Shown piece after piece: positions 55,538 to 64,000 of a stretch of DNA of 64,000 nt (position 1 is the first letter of the stretch; every line of letters starts with the position of its first letter). The DNA lies in NCBI RefSeq assembly GCF_001421535.1, contig NZ_LMKN01000008.1:834980-898979 (forward strand), read 5' to 3'. The translations under genes were made by a program, and so were the position numbers. The DNA is from Sphingomonas sp. Leaf20. Its GTDB lineage: Bacteria; Pseudomonadota; Alphaproteobacteria; Sphingomonadales; Sphingomonadaceae. The notes beneath the pieces were generated by a model. It saw nothing but the letters and a program-made list of their open reading frames with translations. It was not told the DNA's origin and made no database searches.

Positions 55538-58500
55538 ATGCACGTCGTCTTTCGCGAGACGCATGGGCTGGAGGAAAGCGCGGTCCCGCAGGACCTGGCG
55601 CAGACCCCCGCAGACCTTGTCGTCCTGTCGTTTTCCGACAGCGACCTCGGCGCATTCGCGGCGGGGTGGCGGCGCGCGGATGCGGCGGGAAGCCCGTTGC
55701 CGTCGGTCCGGCTCGCCAACCTGTCGACGCTCGCGCATCCGCTCTCGGTCGATACCTATGTCGAGCGGACGCTGGCGGGTGCGAAGGGGGTGCTGATCCG
55801 GCTGATCGGTGGCCGCGCCTATTGGAGCTATGGCCTGCAACAGGTCGAGGCGCTCGCGCGCGAGAGGGGGATCGCGCTGGCGGTGCTGTCGGCCGATGGG
55901 CGGATCGATCCGAGGCTCGATGCCGCATCGACGATCCCGGTATCGACGCTCCGGCAGCTGGCGATGCTCTGCGATACCGGCGGCACGGTCGCGGCGCAGG
56001 CGGCACTTGCGCAGTTCGCGCTTGCGGCGGGGCTGTATGCGGGGCCGGTGCCGGGCGTGCGGACGATCGCCGAAGTCGGTGGGTGGCAGCCGGGCGGGGG
56101 CGTGTCGTGCCCCGCGGCGTTCGCGCTGACCGCCAGGCGCCCGCGTGTGCTGCTGATATTCTATCGTTCCTATCTGACGGCGGCGGACCTGCATCCGATC
56201 GACGCGTTGCATGCCGCGCTCACCGGACACGGGTTCGACGTGCTGGGCCTGTTCGCGCCGTCGCTGAAGGCGCCCGACGCGGCCGGGTGGCTCGCGCGCT
56301 GGGTCGCGGCGCTGGCGCCCGCGGCGATCGTCAACGCGACCGCGTTTTCGGCGCGGGGGTCCGGCGAGACGACACCGCTCGACGGTGCAGGGGTGCCCGT
56401 GTTCCAGATCGCATTGGCGACCTCCGATCGCGCCGCCTGGGCCGGGTCGAGCCGCGGGCTGTCCCCGGCCGATCTCGCGATGCACGTCGTGCTGCCCGAG
56501 GTCGACGGGCGACTGTTCGCAGGCGTCGCGAGCTTCAAGGAGGATGGCACGCGCGACCGCGCGCTCGAATATGCGCGTCGCGAGCACCGCGGCGACCCGG
56601 CCCGGATCGCTGCGATCGCGGCGCGGGTGACGGCCTGGGTCGATCTCGCGCGCAAGCCGGCTGCCGAGCGGCGGGTCGCGATCCTGCTGTCGACCTATCC
56701 GGGCAAGGCGTACCAGATGGCGCATGCGGTCGGCCTCGATTCGCTGGCATCGACGGACGCGATCCTCGAGGATCTGGCGGCGGCGGGGTATGCGCTCGGC
56801 GAGGGACCGCGCGAAAAGCGCGAGTCCGCGTTGGCAACGAAGCGGATGACGTGGCCGCTCGCGGCGTATCAGGCGGCGCTTGCGCGACTGCCGCGCGACG
56901 TGCGCGATGATCTCGAGCGGAGCTGGGGGGCGCCCGACAGCGATCCCGCGTGCGTCGATGGCGCGTTCGCGTTCGCCGCGGTCGAGCATGGCGGCGTTCT
57001 GGTCGCGCTGCAGCCCGAGCGCGGACGGCGCGACGTGCGGAGCGAGGAGTATCACGACCTGTCGCGGTGTCCGCGTCATGCCTATGCCGCCTTCTATCTC
57101 TGGCTGCAGGCGCGAGGCACCGACGCGCTCGTGCATGTCGGCGCGCACGGGACGCTCGAATGGCTGCCGGGCAAGTCGGTGGCGCTGTCGGACGCGTGCT
57201 GGCCCGAGGTTCTGGTGGGGGCCATGCCCGTAATCTATCCGTTCATCGTCAACGACCCCGGCGAGGCCGCGCAGGCCAAGCGGCGGATCGGCGCGGTCAC
57301 GCTCGGCCATGTTCCCCCACCGCTCGAGCGCACGCGGAGCGGCGCAGGGCTCGGCCGGCTCGAGGCGCTGCTCGACGAATTTTCGAATGCGGACGGGCTA
57401 GATCCGGCGCGACGCGACCGGCTGCAACGCGACATCCGCGACGAGGCGAACGCGACCGGGCTCGCCGCGACGCTGAATCTCGACACCGCGCAATCGTCCG
57501 CGGACGCGATCACGCGGATCGATGCGTTCGTGTGCGACGTGAAGGAGAGCCAGTTCGGCGACGGGCTGCACGTCTATGGTCGCGGCGAGCAGGGCGCGGC
57601 GGAACGCACCGGGCTGCTGACGGCGCTGCGAGGCGCGCGCGTCGCGGGAGGGCCGTCGGGCTCGCCATGGCGTGGACGCGCGGACGTGTTGCCGACGGGG
57701 CGGAACCTGTACACCACCGATCCGCGCGCGGTGCCGTCGCGGACCGCGCATGCGCAGGGCGTGACGCTCGCCGACGAGCTGATCCGGCGGCATCTGCAGG
57801 ATCACGGCGACTATCCGCGTACGATCGTGGTCGATCTGTGGGCGTCGGCGACGATGCGCACGGCGGGCGAGGAATTCGCGATGGCGCTCCACCTGCTCGG
57901 CGCGGAACCGGTGTGGGACCTGCAGTCCGACCGCGTCACGGGGATCGAGATCCTGCCGCTTGCGCAGTTCGACCGGCCACGCATCGACGTCACGCTGCGC
58001 GTGTCGGGGTTGTTCCGCGATGCGTTCCCGACGCTGTGCGCGATGTTCGGGCAGGCGGTCCGCGCGCTCGCGCGACGTGACGAGCCGCCGGCGTGGAATC
58101 CGTTCGTCGGACAGGCCGTGACCGCGCGCGTCTATGGCCCGGGGCCGGGTCGCTACGGGCTGGCGATGGGGGACGCGGCAGAGACCTATACCGCCGACGC
58201 CCGTCTTGCCGCGGGTGAGGCATGGCTTGCGGCCTCGAGCCATGCGCTTGACGGGGAAGGGGGTGAGGACGGGCGCGACGTCTCCGATCCGCACGGTATC
58301 CGCGACCGCGTGGCCGCTGCCGACGCGTTCGTTCATGTGCAGGACCTGCCCGAGACCGACCTGCTGCTCGCCGCGGATTATGCGGCGCACGAGGCCGGGT
58401 TTGCGGCGGCGCAGACGGTCGCGGGTGGCAGCGCCGCGCTGTACCACCTCGATGCGCGCGACCCGGATCGACCGCGCGCACGCCCCCTGCACGAAGAGAT

Positions 58501-58822
58501 TGCGCGCGTCGTCCATGCGCGCGCGGCGAACCCCGCCTGGGTCGACGGGATGCTGCGCCACGGGTTTCGCGGGGGGGCGGAGATCGCCGCGACGCTCGAT
58601 CACCTCGGCGCGTTCGCGCACCTCGCCGACGCGGTCTCGGTTGAGCTGATCGACCTGTATTTCGATGCGACGCTGGCACGCGAAACGGTCGTCGAATTCC
58701 TCGAGGCCGCAAATCCCGCGGCACTGGCGGCGATGCGCGCGCGCTTTGCGGCGCTGCACGCCGCCAATCTGTGGCCGACGCGGCGCAACTCCATTCTCGC
58801 GCAACTCGGCATGCCCGCTTGA
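55538..58822 (+). CDS. cobN: cobaltochelatase subunit CobN
   Basis: The large, 1094-residue porphyrin-type chelatase subunit that inserts cobalt into hydrogenobyrinate a,c-diamide in the aerobic B12 route. Recognisable blocks include VHVGAHGTLEWLPGKSVALS, YPFIVNDPGEAAQAKRRIGA and GDYPRTIVVDLWASATMRTAGEE (split here to GEEFAMALHLLG). It is shorter than many CobN proteins, mostly in loops. The CobS and CobT partners are not in the window. Context (cobW before, cobG after) excludes a magnesium chelatase H role. Confidence 0.94.
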   Translation: MHVVFRETHGLEESAVPQDLAQTPADLVVLSFSDSDLGAFAAGWRRADAAGSPLPSVRLANLSTLAHPLSVDTYVERTLAGAKGVLIRLIGGRAYWSYGLQQVEALARERGIALAVLSADGRIDPRLDAASTIPVSTLRQLAMLCDTGGTVAAQAALAQFALAAGLYAGPVPGVRTIAEVGGWQPGGGVSCPAAFALTARRPRVLLIFYRSYLTAADLHPIDALHAALTGHGFDVLGLFAPSLKAPDAAGWLARWVAALAPAAIVNATAFSARGSGETTPLDGAGVPVFQIALATSDRAAWAGSSRGLSPADLAMHVVLPEVDGRLFAGVASFKEDGTRDRALEYARREHRGDPARIAAIAARVTAWVDLARKPAAERRVAILLSTYPGKAYQMAHAVGLDSLASTDAILEDLAAAGYALGEGPREKRESALATKRMTWPLAAYQAALARLPRDVRDDLERSWGAPDSDPACVDGAFAFAAVEHGGVLVALQPERGRRDVRSEEYHDLSRCPRHAYAAFYLWLQARGTDALVHVGAHGTLEWLPGKSVALSDACWPEVLVGAMPVIYPFIVNDPGEAAQAKRRIGAVTLGHVPPPLERTRSGAGLGRLEALLDEFSNADGLDPARRDRLQRDIRDEANATGLAATLNLDTAQSSADAITRIDAFVCDVKESQFGDGLHVYGRGEQGAAERTGLLTALRGARVAGGPSGSPWRGRADVLPTGRNLYTTDPRAVPSRTAHAQGVTLADELIRRHLQDHGDYPRTIVVDLWASATMRTAGEEFAMALHLLGAEPVWDLQSDRVTGIEILPLAQFDRPRIDVTLRVSGLFRDAFPTLCAMFGQAVRALARRDEPPAWNPFVGQAVTARVYGPGPGRYGLAMGDAAETYTADARLAAGEAWLAASSHALDGEGGEDGRDVSDPHGIRDRVAAADAFVHVQDLPETDLLLAADYAAHEAGFAAAQTVAGGSAALYHLDARDPDRPRARPLHEEIARVVHARAANPAWVDGMLRHGFRGGAEIAATLDHLGAFAHLADAVSVELIDLYFDATLARETVVEFLEAANPAALAAMRARFAALHAANLWPTRRNSILAQLGMPA

Positions 58823-59964
58823 GCGCGTTCGTCGTCAAGGGCTGGTGCCCCGATGCGTGGCGGCCGATGATGGCGGGCGATGGCTTGCTCGTGCGCGTCC
58901 GGCCACGGCTCGGGCGGGTGCCGCGCGCGGCGCTCCTTGGCCTGTGCCGGGCAGCGCTGCGACATGGCAATGGCGAGATCGACGTGACCAGTCGGGCCGG
59001 GCTGCAGATCCGCGGCGTCCGCGAGGATAGCTGGCGCGCGCTCATCGACGCGCTGCTCGAGCTCGGGCTGATCGATCCCCACCCCGGCGTTGACGCGCGC
59101 GCGGCGCTTATCGTCGCGCCCGATCACGTGCCGGGCGACGATACGCACCGCCTTGCGGGAGCCATGTATGCGCGGATCGCCGAGCTCCCCGAGCTGCCGG
59201 GCAAGGTCGGCTTCGCGATCGATGCCGGGACCGCGCCGGTGCTGCACGAGGCACCGGCGGACTTCCGGATCGAACGGGGGGCGTCGGGCGGGTTGATCGC
59301 GCGTGCGGAGGGGCGGCACCGCGGCACGCCGCTCGGGCAGGGGCGTGAGATCGATACGCTGGTCGCGCTCGCACGCTGGTTCGTCGAGACCGGCGGCGCG
59401 GACAGCGGCCGGATGGCACGGCATGCCGCGGCGCTGCCGACATGGGCGCGCGAGCAGGAGCCGCCCGCGATGCCCGCGCCCCGTATCCGGCCGGGCGTCC
59501 ATCCGCTCGGGCTGGCGGTCGCGCTGCCGTTCGGGCGGATCGCCGCGGCGGCGTTCATCCGGTGGCTGGAGGCCGAACCGGCGATCGGTGCCGTACGCGT
59601 GACGCCTTGGCGCATGCTGCTCTGCGAAGCCGCGGCGGCGATCGGGAGCCCGGCCGACAGCGACGCGCTGATTGTCGACCCGACAGCCCCCGTGCTGCGC
59701 GCCGATGCCTGTGTCGGCGCGCCCGCCTGTCCGCAGGCGAATGCGGCCACGCGCGCGCTGGCGCGACAATTGGCGCCGCATGTCGGTGGCCGGCTCCATG
59801 TCTCGGGCTGTGCGAAGGGATGCGCGCGCGCGGCGCCGGCCGATGTCGTGCTGACGGCGCGCGACGGCGTGTTCGACCTCGCCTTCGACGCGCGCGCCGG
59901 CGCGACGCCCGTGCATGCCGGTCTCGACGCCGCGCAGATCCTCGCTCATTTCGGAGCCGCCTGA
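58819..59964 (+). CDS. cobG: precorrin-3B synthase CobG
   Basis: Oxygen-dependent monooxygenase that turns precorrin-3A into precorrin-3B, marking the aerobic pathway. A 381-residue nitrite/sulfite reductase-like protein with the first half-domain (DVTSRAGLQIRG) and cluster ligands Cys298, Cys304, Cys331 and Cys335 in ACVGAPACPQAN and SGCAKGCARAAP. TTG 58819 overlaps the cobN stop as TTGA; the ATG at 58771 lies inside cobN. Confidence 0.93.
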   Translation: MSAFVVKGWCPDAWRPMMAGDGLLVRVRPRLGRVPRAALLGLCRAALRHGNGEIDVTSRAGLQIRGVREDSWRALIDALLELGLIDPHPGVDARAALIVAPDHVPGDDTHRLAGAMYARIAELPELPGKVGFAIDAGTAPVLHEAPADFRIERGASGGLIARAEGRHRGTPLGQGREIDTLVALARWFVETGGADSGRMARHAAALPTWAREQEPPAMPAPRIRPGVHPLGLAVALPFGRIAAAAFIRWLEAEPAIGAVRVTPWRMLLCEAAAAIGSPADSDALIVDPTAPVLRADACVGAPACPQANAATRALARQLAPHVGGRLHVSGCAKGCARAAPADVVLTARDGVFDLAFDARAGATPVHAGLDAAQILAHFGAA

Positions 59965-60594
59965 ATGCCCTACGCCTATGAAACCGATGGCGCGGCGATC
60001 TATCGCCAGTCGTTCGCGATGATCCGCGCCGAGGCCGATCTCGCGCGGTTCGCGCCCGGGGACGAGCCCGTCGCGGTGCGGATGATCCACGCCGCCGGGC
60101 TGGTCGAACTCGCTGCGCATATCCGCTTTTCACCCGGTTTCGGCCACGCCGCGCGGACCGCGTTGCGGGCCGGGGCGCCGATCCTGTGCGATGCGCGGAT
60201 GGTCAGCGAGGGGATCACGCGCGCGCGGTTACCCGCGGAGAATGCGGTGATCTGCACGTTGCACCAGCCCGAAACGATCGTGCTCGCGACCGCGATGGCG
60301 ACGACCCGGTCGGCCGCCGCGCTGGAGGCCTGGCGGCCGCATCTCGCGGGCGCGATCGTCGCGATCGGCAATGCCCCGACCGCGCTGTTCCATCTGCTGA
60401 CCATGCTTGAGGATCCCGCGTGTCCGCGGCCGGCGGCGATCATCGGATGTCCCGTCGGGTTCGTCGGCGCCGTCGAATCGAAGGACGCGCTGTGGAGTGC
60501 GCAACCCGTGCCCTGCGTGATCGTCGAGGGCCGGCTGGGGGGCAGCGCGATCACCGTCGCCGCGGTCAACGCGCTGGCGAGCGCGGCGGAATGA
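59965..60594 (+). CDS. cobH: precorrin-8X methylmutase CobH
   Basis: Moves the C-11 methyl to C-12, giving hydrogenobyrinate. It has 209 residues with the catalytic histidine His42 in RMIHAAG, plus AIGNAPTALFHLL, GCPVGFVGAVESK and EGRLGGSAITVAAVNAL. The ATG immediately follows the cobG stop, and its stop overlaps the cobI start as ATGA. Confidence 0.96.
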   Translation: MPYAYETDGAAIYRQSFAMIRAEADLARFAPGDEPVAVRMIHAAGLVELAAHIRFSPGFGHAARTALRAGAPILCDARMVSEGITRARLPAENAVICTLHQPETIVLATAMATTRSAAALEAWRPHLAGAIVAIGNAPTALFHLLTMLEDPACPRPAAIIGCPVGFVGAVESKDALWSAQPVPCVIVEGRLGGSAITVAAVNALASAAE

Positions 60595-61340
60595 TCACCG
60601 TGCAGCCTTCTGCGGTGCGATGCGGCACGATCCACGGCGTGGGCCTCGGGCCGGGGGCGTGCGACCTGATGAGCGTGCGCGCCGACCGCCTCGTCCGCGG
60701 TGCGCGCCACATCGCCTATTTCCGCAAGGCCGGACGCAGCGGTCATGCGCGCAGGATCGTCGACGGCATGCTGCGCGACGACGTCACCGAATTCGCGATG
60801 GAATATCCCGTCACCACCGAGATCGCGGTCGCCGACCCGCGCTACAACGACTGCCTGTCCGCCTTCTATGCGGGCTGTATCGACCATCTGGCGGGCCTGG
60901 TGCGCGGCGGCGAGGATGTCGTGGTCCTATGCGAGGGCGACCCGTTCTTCTATGGATCGTTCATGCACCTCTATACGCGGTTGCAGACGATCGCTCCGGT
61001 GTGCGTCGTGCCGGGGATAACGGGGATGTCGGGCGCATGGACCGCGAGCGGCGCGCCGATCACCTGGGGCGACGACGTCCTCACCGTGCTGATGGCGACG
61101 CTGCCCGAGGAGGATCTGGTCCGGCGGATCCGCGACACCGACGCGCTGGTGGTGATGAAGATCGGCCGGCATCTGGGCAAGCTCCGCCGTGCGGTGGCGG
61201 CGGCGGGGCGCGAGGACGAGGCATGGCTGGTCGAGCATGCAGCGATGCAGGACCAGCGGGTCACGCGGCTGGGCGAGGCGGACGCGGTGACGCCCTATTT
61301 CTCGATCCTGCTGATCCACGGGCAGGGGCGGCGGCCATGA
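60591..61340 (+). CDS. cobI: precorrin-2 C20-methyltransferase CobI
   Basis: SAM-dependent methylation of precorrin-2 at C-20. It has 249 residues of the uroporphyrin-type methyltransferase fold: GVGLGPGACDLMSVRA at the N-terminus, VVLCEGDPFFYGSFMHL and VVPGITGMSGAW. ATG 60591 overlaps the cobH stop; overlaps cobJ by four bases. Confidence 0.95.
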   Translation: MITVQPSAVRCGTIHGVGLGPGACDLMSVRADRLVRGARHIAYFRKAGRSGHARRIVDGMLRDDVTEFAMEYPVTTEIAVADPRYNDCLSAFYAGCIDHLAGLVRGGEDVVVLCEGDPFFYGSFMHLYTRLQTIAPVCVVPGITGMSGAWTASGAPITWGDDVLTVLMATLPEEDLVRRIRDTDALVVMKIGRHLGKLRRAVAAAGREDEAWLVEHAAMQDQRVTRLGEADAVTPYFSILLIHGQGRRP

Positions 61341-62086
61341 CCGGGTGGCTGGCGATCGCGGGGCTGGGGCCGGGCGATCCGGACCTCGTCACGCCCGAGG
61401 TGACCGCGGCGCTGGCGCAGGCGACCGACGTGATCGGCTATGTCCCCTATGTCGCGCGGGTCGCGGCGCGAGACGGTCTGACGCTGCATCCCAGCGACAA
61501 CCGCGTCGAGCTCGACCGGGCGGCGCACGCGCTGCGGCTGGCGGACGAGGGGCGGCGCGTCGTCGTCGTGTCGTCGGGCGATCCCAGCGTGTTCGCGATG
61601 GCGGCGGCGGTGTTCGAGGCGCTCGAGGCGGGGCCGGCGGCATGGCGCGCGCTCGATATTCGCGTGCTCCCCGGCATCACCGCGATGCTCGCGGCGAGCG
61701 CACGGGCGGGCGCGCCGCTCGGGCATGACTTCTGCGCGATCAACCTCTCGGACAATCTGAAGCCATGGGGGATGATCGAACGCCGGATACGTCTCGCCGC
61801 GGAGGCGGATTTTGCCATCGCGTTCTACAACCCGCGGTCGAAGGCGCGGCCCGACACGCTTGACGATGCGTTCGCGGTGCTCCGTGCGAGCTGCCGCGAT
61901 GTGCGTCCGGTGCTGTTTGCGCGCGCGGTCTCGACCCCGGACGAAATGCTGGACATCGTGCCGCTGCCCGATGCGCACGGCGCAATGGCGGACATGCGGA
62001 CAATGGTGATCGTCGGGTCGAGCCAGACGCGCATCATCGCGCGGCCCGTGGGGCCGATCCTCTATACCCCGCGGTCGGCGTCGTGA
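61337..62086 (+). CDS. cobJ: precorrin-3B C17-methyltransferase CobJ
   Basis: SAM-dependent C-17 methylation with ring contraction. It has 249 residues: AGLGPGDPDLVTPE, VVVVSSGDPSVFAMAAAV, VLPGITAMLAASARAGAPLGHDFC (as PGITAMLAASA) and FAIAFYNPRSKAR. Its last 25 bases overlap the convergent cobK gene. Confidence 0.95.
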   Translation: MTGWLAIAGLGPGDPDLVTPEVTAALAQATDVIGYVPYVARVAARDGLTLHPSDNRVELDRAAHALRLADEGRRVVVVSSGDPSVFAMAAAVFEALEAGPAAWRALDIRVLPGITAMLAASARAGAPLGHDFCAINLSDNLKPWGMIERRIRLAAEADFAIAFYNPRSKARPDTLDDAFAVLRASCRDVRPVLFARAVSTPDEMLDIVPLPDAHGAMADMRTMVIVGSSQTRIIARPVGPILYTPRSAS

Positions 62087-62811
62087 TCGAGCCAGCGCAG
62101 GACGTCGTCGACGCCGTGCACCGCGCGTCGGGCGGGCAGCGGGGGGCGATCGATCATGACGACCGGGATGCCGCGCGCGCGCGCGGCGTGGAGTTTCGCG
62201 ACTGCGCCCGGTCCGCCGGCATTCTTGCACACGACGAGGTCGATGCCGTGCGCGTCCATCAGCGCGCGGTCGCCCGCGTCGTCGAACGGTCCACGATCGA
62301 CGACGAGGCAATGGTCGGGCAACGCGGGGGGGCACTCCGGCTGGTCGACGAAGCGCAACAGATACTGGTGCTGCGGCTGCGCCGAAAACGCGTCGACATG
62401 CATCCGCCCGAGCGCCAGCATCACGCGTCGCGGCGGTCCGCCGAGCGCGGCGACCGCGGCATCGATATCCGGCACGCGAGTCCAGCGATCGCCCGCGGCG
62501 GGTGCCCAGGCGGGGCGGGTCAGCGCGATCAGCGGCACGCGGGCCCGCGTGGCGGCAGTGACCGCGTTGCCGCTCATCTGTGCAGCAAAGGGGTGCGTGG
62601 CATCGACGATGTGCGTGACGCGGTGATCGCGCAGATACGTCGCGAGGCCATCGACGCCGCCGAACCCGCCGATGCGGACCGGGATCGGCTGCGCCCGTGG
62701 CGAGGCCGTGCGTCCGGCAAAGCTCAGTACCGCACGATCGCCGCGCAGCGCCAGTCGTGCGGCGAGCGCGCTGGCCTCGGTCGTGCCGCCCAGGATCAGG
62801 ATATTCGGCAT
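62062..62811 (-). CDS. cobK: precorrin-6A reductase CobK
   Basis: NADPH-dependent reduction of precorrin-6A. It has 249 residues with the nucleotide loop ILGGTTEASALAARL at the N-terminus, VDATHPFAAQMSGNA and CKNAGGPGAVAKL. It is the only gene of the locus on the minus strand. GGAG precedes its start. The start codon overlaps that of cobL head to head (the four bases CATG at 62809-62812 serve both), and its 3' end overlaps cobJ. Its promoter must lie inside cobL. Confidence 0.94.
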   Translation of the reverse strand: MPNILILGGTTEASALAARLALRGDRAVLSFAGRTASPRAQPIPVRIGGFGGVDGLATYLRDHRVTHIVDATHPFAAQMSGNAVTAATRARVPLIALTRPAWAPAAGDRWTRVPDIDAAVAALGGPPRRVMLALGRMHVDAFSAQPQHQYLLRFVDQPECPPALPDHCLVVDRGPFDDAGDRALMDAHGIDLVVCKNAGGPGAVAKLHAARARGIPVVMIDRPPLPARRAVHGVDDVLRWLDHDADRGV

Positions 62812-64000
62812 GGCTGACACTCCCTGGCTGACGATCGTCGGGATCGGCGAAGACGGCGCCGCGGGGCTGTCCGACGCTGCGAAGGCGGCGATCGCGGCTG
62901 CGGACATCGTGACCGGCGCCGCACGCCACCTCGCGCTGATGCCCGACCTCGCCGGCGAAGGAAAGGCGGAGCGCCGACCATGGCCGGTCCCGTTCGAGTC
63001 CGGCATCGACGCGCTGCTCGCCGAGCGCGGACGTGCGGTGGTCCTGTTCGCGTCGGGCGATCCGTTCTGGTACGGCGCGGGGACGTCGGTGACGCGGCAT
63101 CTGTCGCCTGACGAATGGGTGGCGCTTCCCGCGCTCTCGACCTTCACGCTCGTCGCGGCGCGGCTCGGCTGGAGCATCGAGACGACGACCTGCCTGGGTC
63201 TCCACGCCGCACCGCTGACGAGGCTGCGACGTCATGCCGTGCGCGATGCGCGCGCGATCGTGCTCGTACGCGATGGCGCGGCGGTGCGGGCGCTGGCCGG
63301 GTATCTGTCCGATCTGGGGTTCGGCGCGTCGCGGATGCACGTGCTCGAGGCGATCGGGGGCCCGCGCGAACGGCATCGCGAAACGACGGCCGCCACGTTC
63401 GGGCTCGACGACGTCGCGCATCCGGTCGCGGTCGGTATCGTCTTTGCCGGGGCGGGGGCGGTGATGCCGCGCGCGTCCGGGATCGAGGACAGCTGGTTCG
63501 CGCATGACGGCCAGATCACCAAGCGCCCGGTTCGCGCGCTGACGCTGTCCGCGCTCGCACCCCGGCCGGGCGAGCGGCTGTGGGATATCGGCGCGGGGTC
63601 GGGATCGGTCGGGATCGAGTGGCTGCTCGCCGATCCGTCGACGCAGGCGCTGGCGTTCGAGGCCGATCCGGCGCGCGCCGCGCGTGCGCGGGCAAACGCA
63701 GCGGCGCTCGGCGTCGAGCGGCTGGAGGTGATCGAGGGGCGGGCGCCCGCGGTGCTGGCAGGGCATGCCCCGCCGGACGCGGTGTTCATCGGCGGGGGGC
63801 TTTCGGACGCGTTGCTGACCGAACTCTGGACGACGCTTCCGGCTGGTACGCGGCTGGTCGCCAACGCGGTGACGCTCGAATCGGAGGCGCTGCTCGGCGA
63901 ATGGCACGCGGTGCACGGCGGGACGTTGCTGCGGATCGAGCTGGCCGAAGCGGTGCCGCTCGGCACCCGGCGCGGCTGGCAGGCGCGCTATCCGGTGGTG
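62810..64000 (+). CDS. cobL: precorrin-6Y C5,15-methyltransferase (decarboxylating) CobL, 3' end outside window
   Basis: A bifunctional enzyme that methylates C-5 and C-15 and decarboxylates the acetate side chain. The 397 visible residues contain the CbiE-type methyltransferase (IVGIGEDGAAGLSDAA, VLFASGDPFWYGAG) and the CbiT-type domain from about 230, with LWDIGAGSGSVGIEW as the SAM motif near residue 258. It is nearly full length and is cut by the right edge. It can use AGGAT upstream as ribosome-binding site, which lies inside cobK. Confidence 0.95.
   Translation, partial: MADTPWLTIVGIGEDGAAGLSDAAKAAIAAADIVTGAARHLALMPDLAGEGKAERRPWPVPFESGIDALLAERGRAVVLFASGDPFWYGAGTSVTRHLSPDEWVALPALSTFTLVAARLGWSIETTTCLGLHAAPLTRLRRHAVRDARAIVLVRDGAAVRALAGYLSDLGFGASRMHVLEAIGGPRERHRETTAATFGLDDVAHPVAVGIVFAGAGAVMPRASGIEDSWFAHDGQITKRPVRALTLSALAPRPGERLWDIGAGSGSVGIEWLLADPSTQALAFEADPARAARARANAAALGVERLEVIEGRAPAVLAGHAPPDAVFIGGGLSDALLTELWTTLPAGTRLVANAVTLESEALLGEWHAVHGGTLLRIELAEAVPLGTRRGWQARYPVV

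Noticed and set aside
55538..58822. Magnesium chelatase subunit H (BchH) for the 1094-residue chelatase.
   Set aside because: Flanked by cobW and cobG-cobH-cobI-cobJ and under a cobalamin riboswitch, with no bch genes nearby; CobN fits.
61295..63916. Minus-strand open frame of about 870 codons across cobJ, cobK and cobL.
   Set aside because: Arg/Pro/Ala-rich composition typical of antisense frames in GC-rich DNA. Three clear cob genes occupy other frames here, including cobK in another minus frame.

Overview
The window is a GC-rich chromosomal segment from an alphaproteobacterium, most likely a sphingomonad (Sphingomonas or a close relative). This is inferred from the pattern of gene neighbours (gap-pgk-fba, zapA next to a 5-formyl-THF cyclo-ligase, nuoA-N followed by birA-coaX-rnj and a DUF1467 gene, gltX-gltA, comEC-lexA-moeA), from the alphaproteobacterial LexA box GTTC-N7-GTTC, from DUF2842/DUF1467/DUF2336 genes, and from short palindromic intergenic repeats. 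No phage, insertion sequence, integrase or CRISPR array was seen. It reads as core chromosome with a few accessory touches.

Layout. 1-7.3 kb: a lipid/acyl-CoA catabolism block on the minus strand (two acyl-CoA dehydrogenases, a FadB-type bifunctional enzyme, a class C beta-lactamase-like serine hydrolase) facing a divergent acyl-CoA synthetase. 7.4-10.6 kb: an AI-2E family membrane protein, two identical tRNA-Asp genes, then on the minus strand a coiled-coil protein, zapA, a probable 6S RNA, 5-formyl-THF cyclo-ligase and a DUF2842 protein. 10.8-16.3 kb: glycolytic gap, pgk and class I fba, interleaved with a MOSC-domain gene and a MazEF-like toxin-antitoxin pair, followed by a small membrane protein and thiE. 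16.4-19.6 kb: an L,D-transpeptidase, an M23 peptidase, efp and an inositol monophosphatase family gene.

20.0-38.2 kb: the complete 14-gene nuo operon (complex I), nearly all genes overlapping by a few bases, running into birA, coaX, RNase J and a DUF1467 gene. 38.2-44.8 kb: a less characterised block containing a long coiled-coil membrane protein on the minus strand, an Hpt-like protein, a nucleotidyltransferase-like membrane protein, a DUF2336 protein and a histidine-kinase-like protein. Both the Hpt-like and the kinase-like proteins carry arginine where the phospho-accepting histidine should be. 44.8-52.3 kb: small membrane protein, gltA and gltX (minus), comEC (plus), lexA and moeA (minus).

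52.6-64 kb: an aerobic cobalamin locus. Two cobalamin riboswitches with matching aptamers and matching downstream hairpins precede a NiCoT-type cobalt transporter and the cobW-cobN-cobG-cobH-cobI-cobJ operon. cobK lies on the opposite strand between cobJ and cobL; its start codon overlaps that of cobL, and its 3' end overlaps cobJ. cobL runs off the right edge.

The strongest candidates for something undescribed are the His-less phosphorelay-like cluster (40.6-44.8 kb), a perfect 10-bp hairpin that encloses the GTG start codon of the gene after fba, the toxin-antitoxin pair with a perfect 16-bp palindrome inside the glycolytic locus, and the paired B12 riboswitch expression platforms. All function calls rest on motifs and context read by eye; no database search was run.
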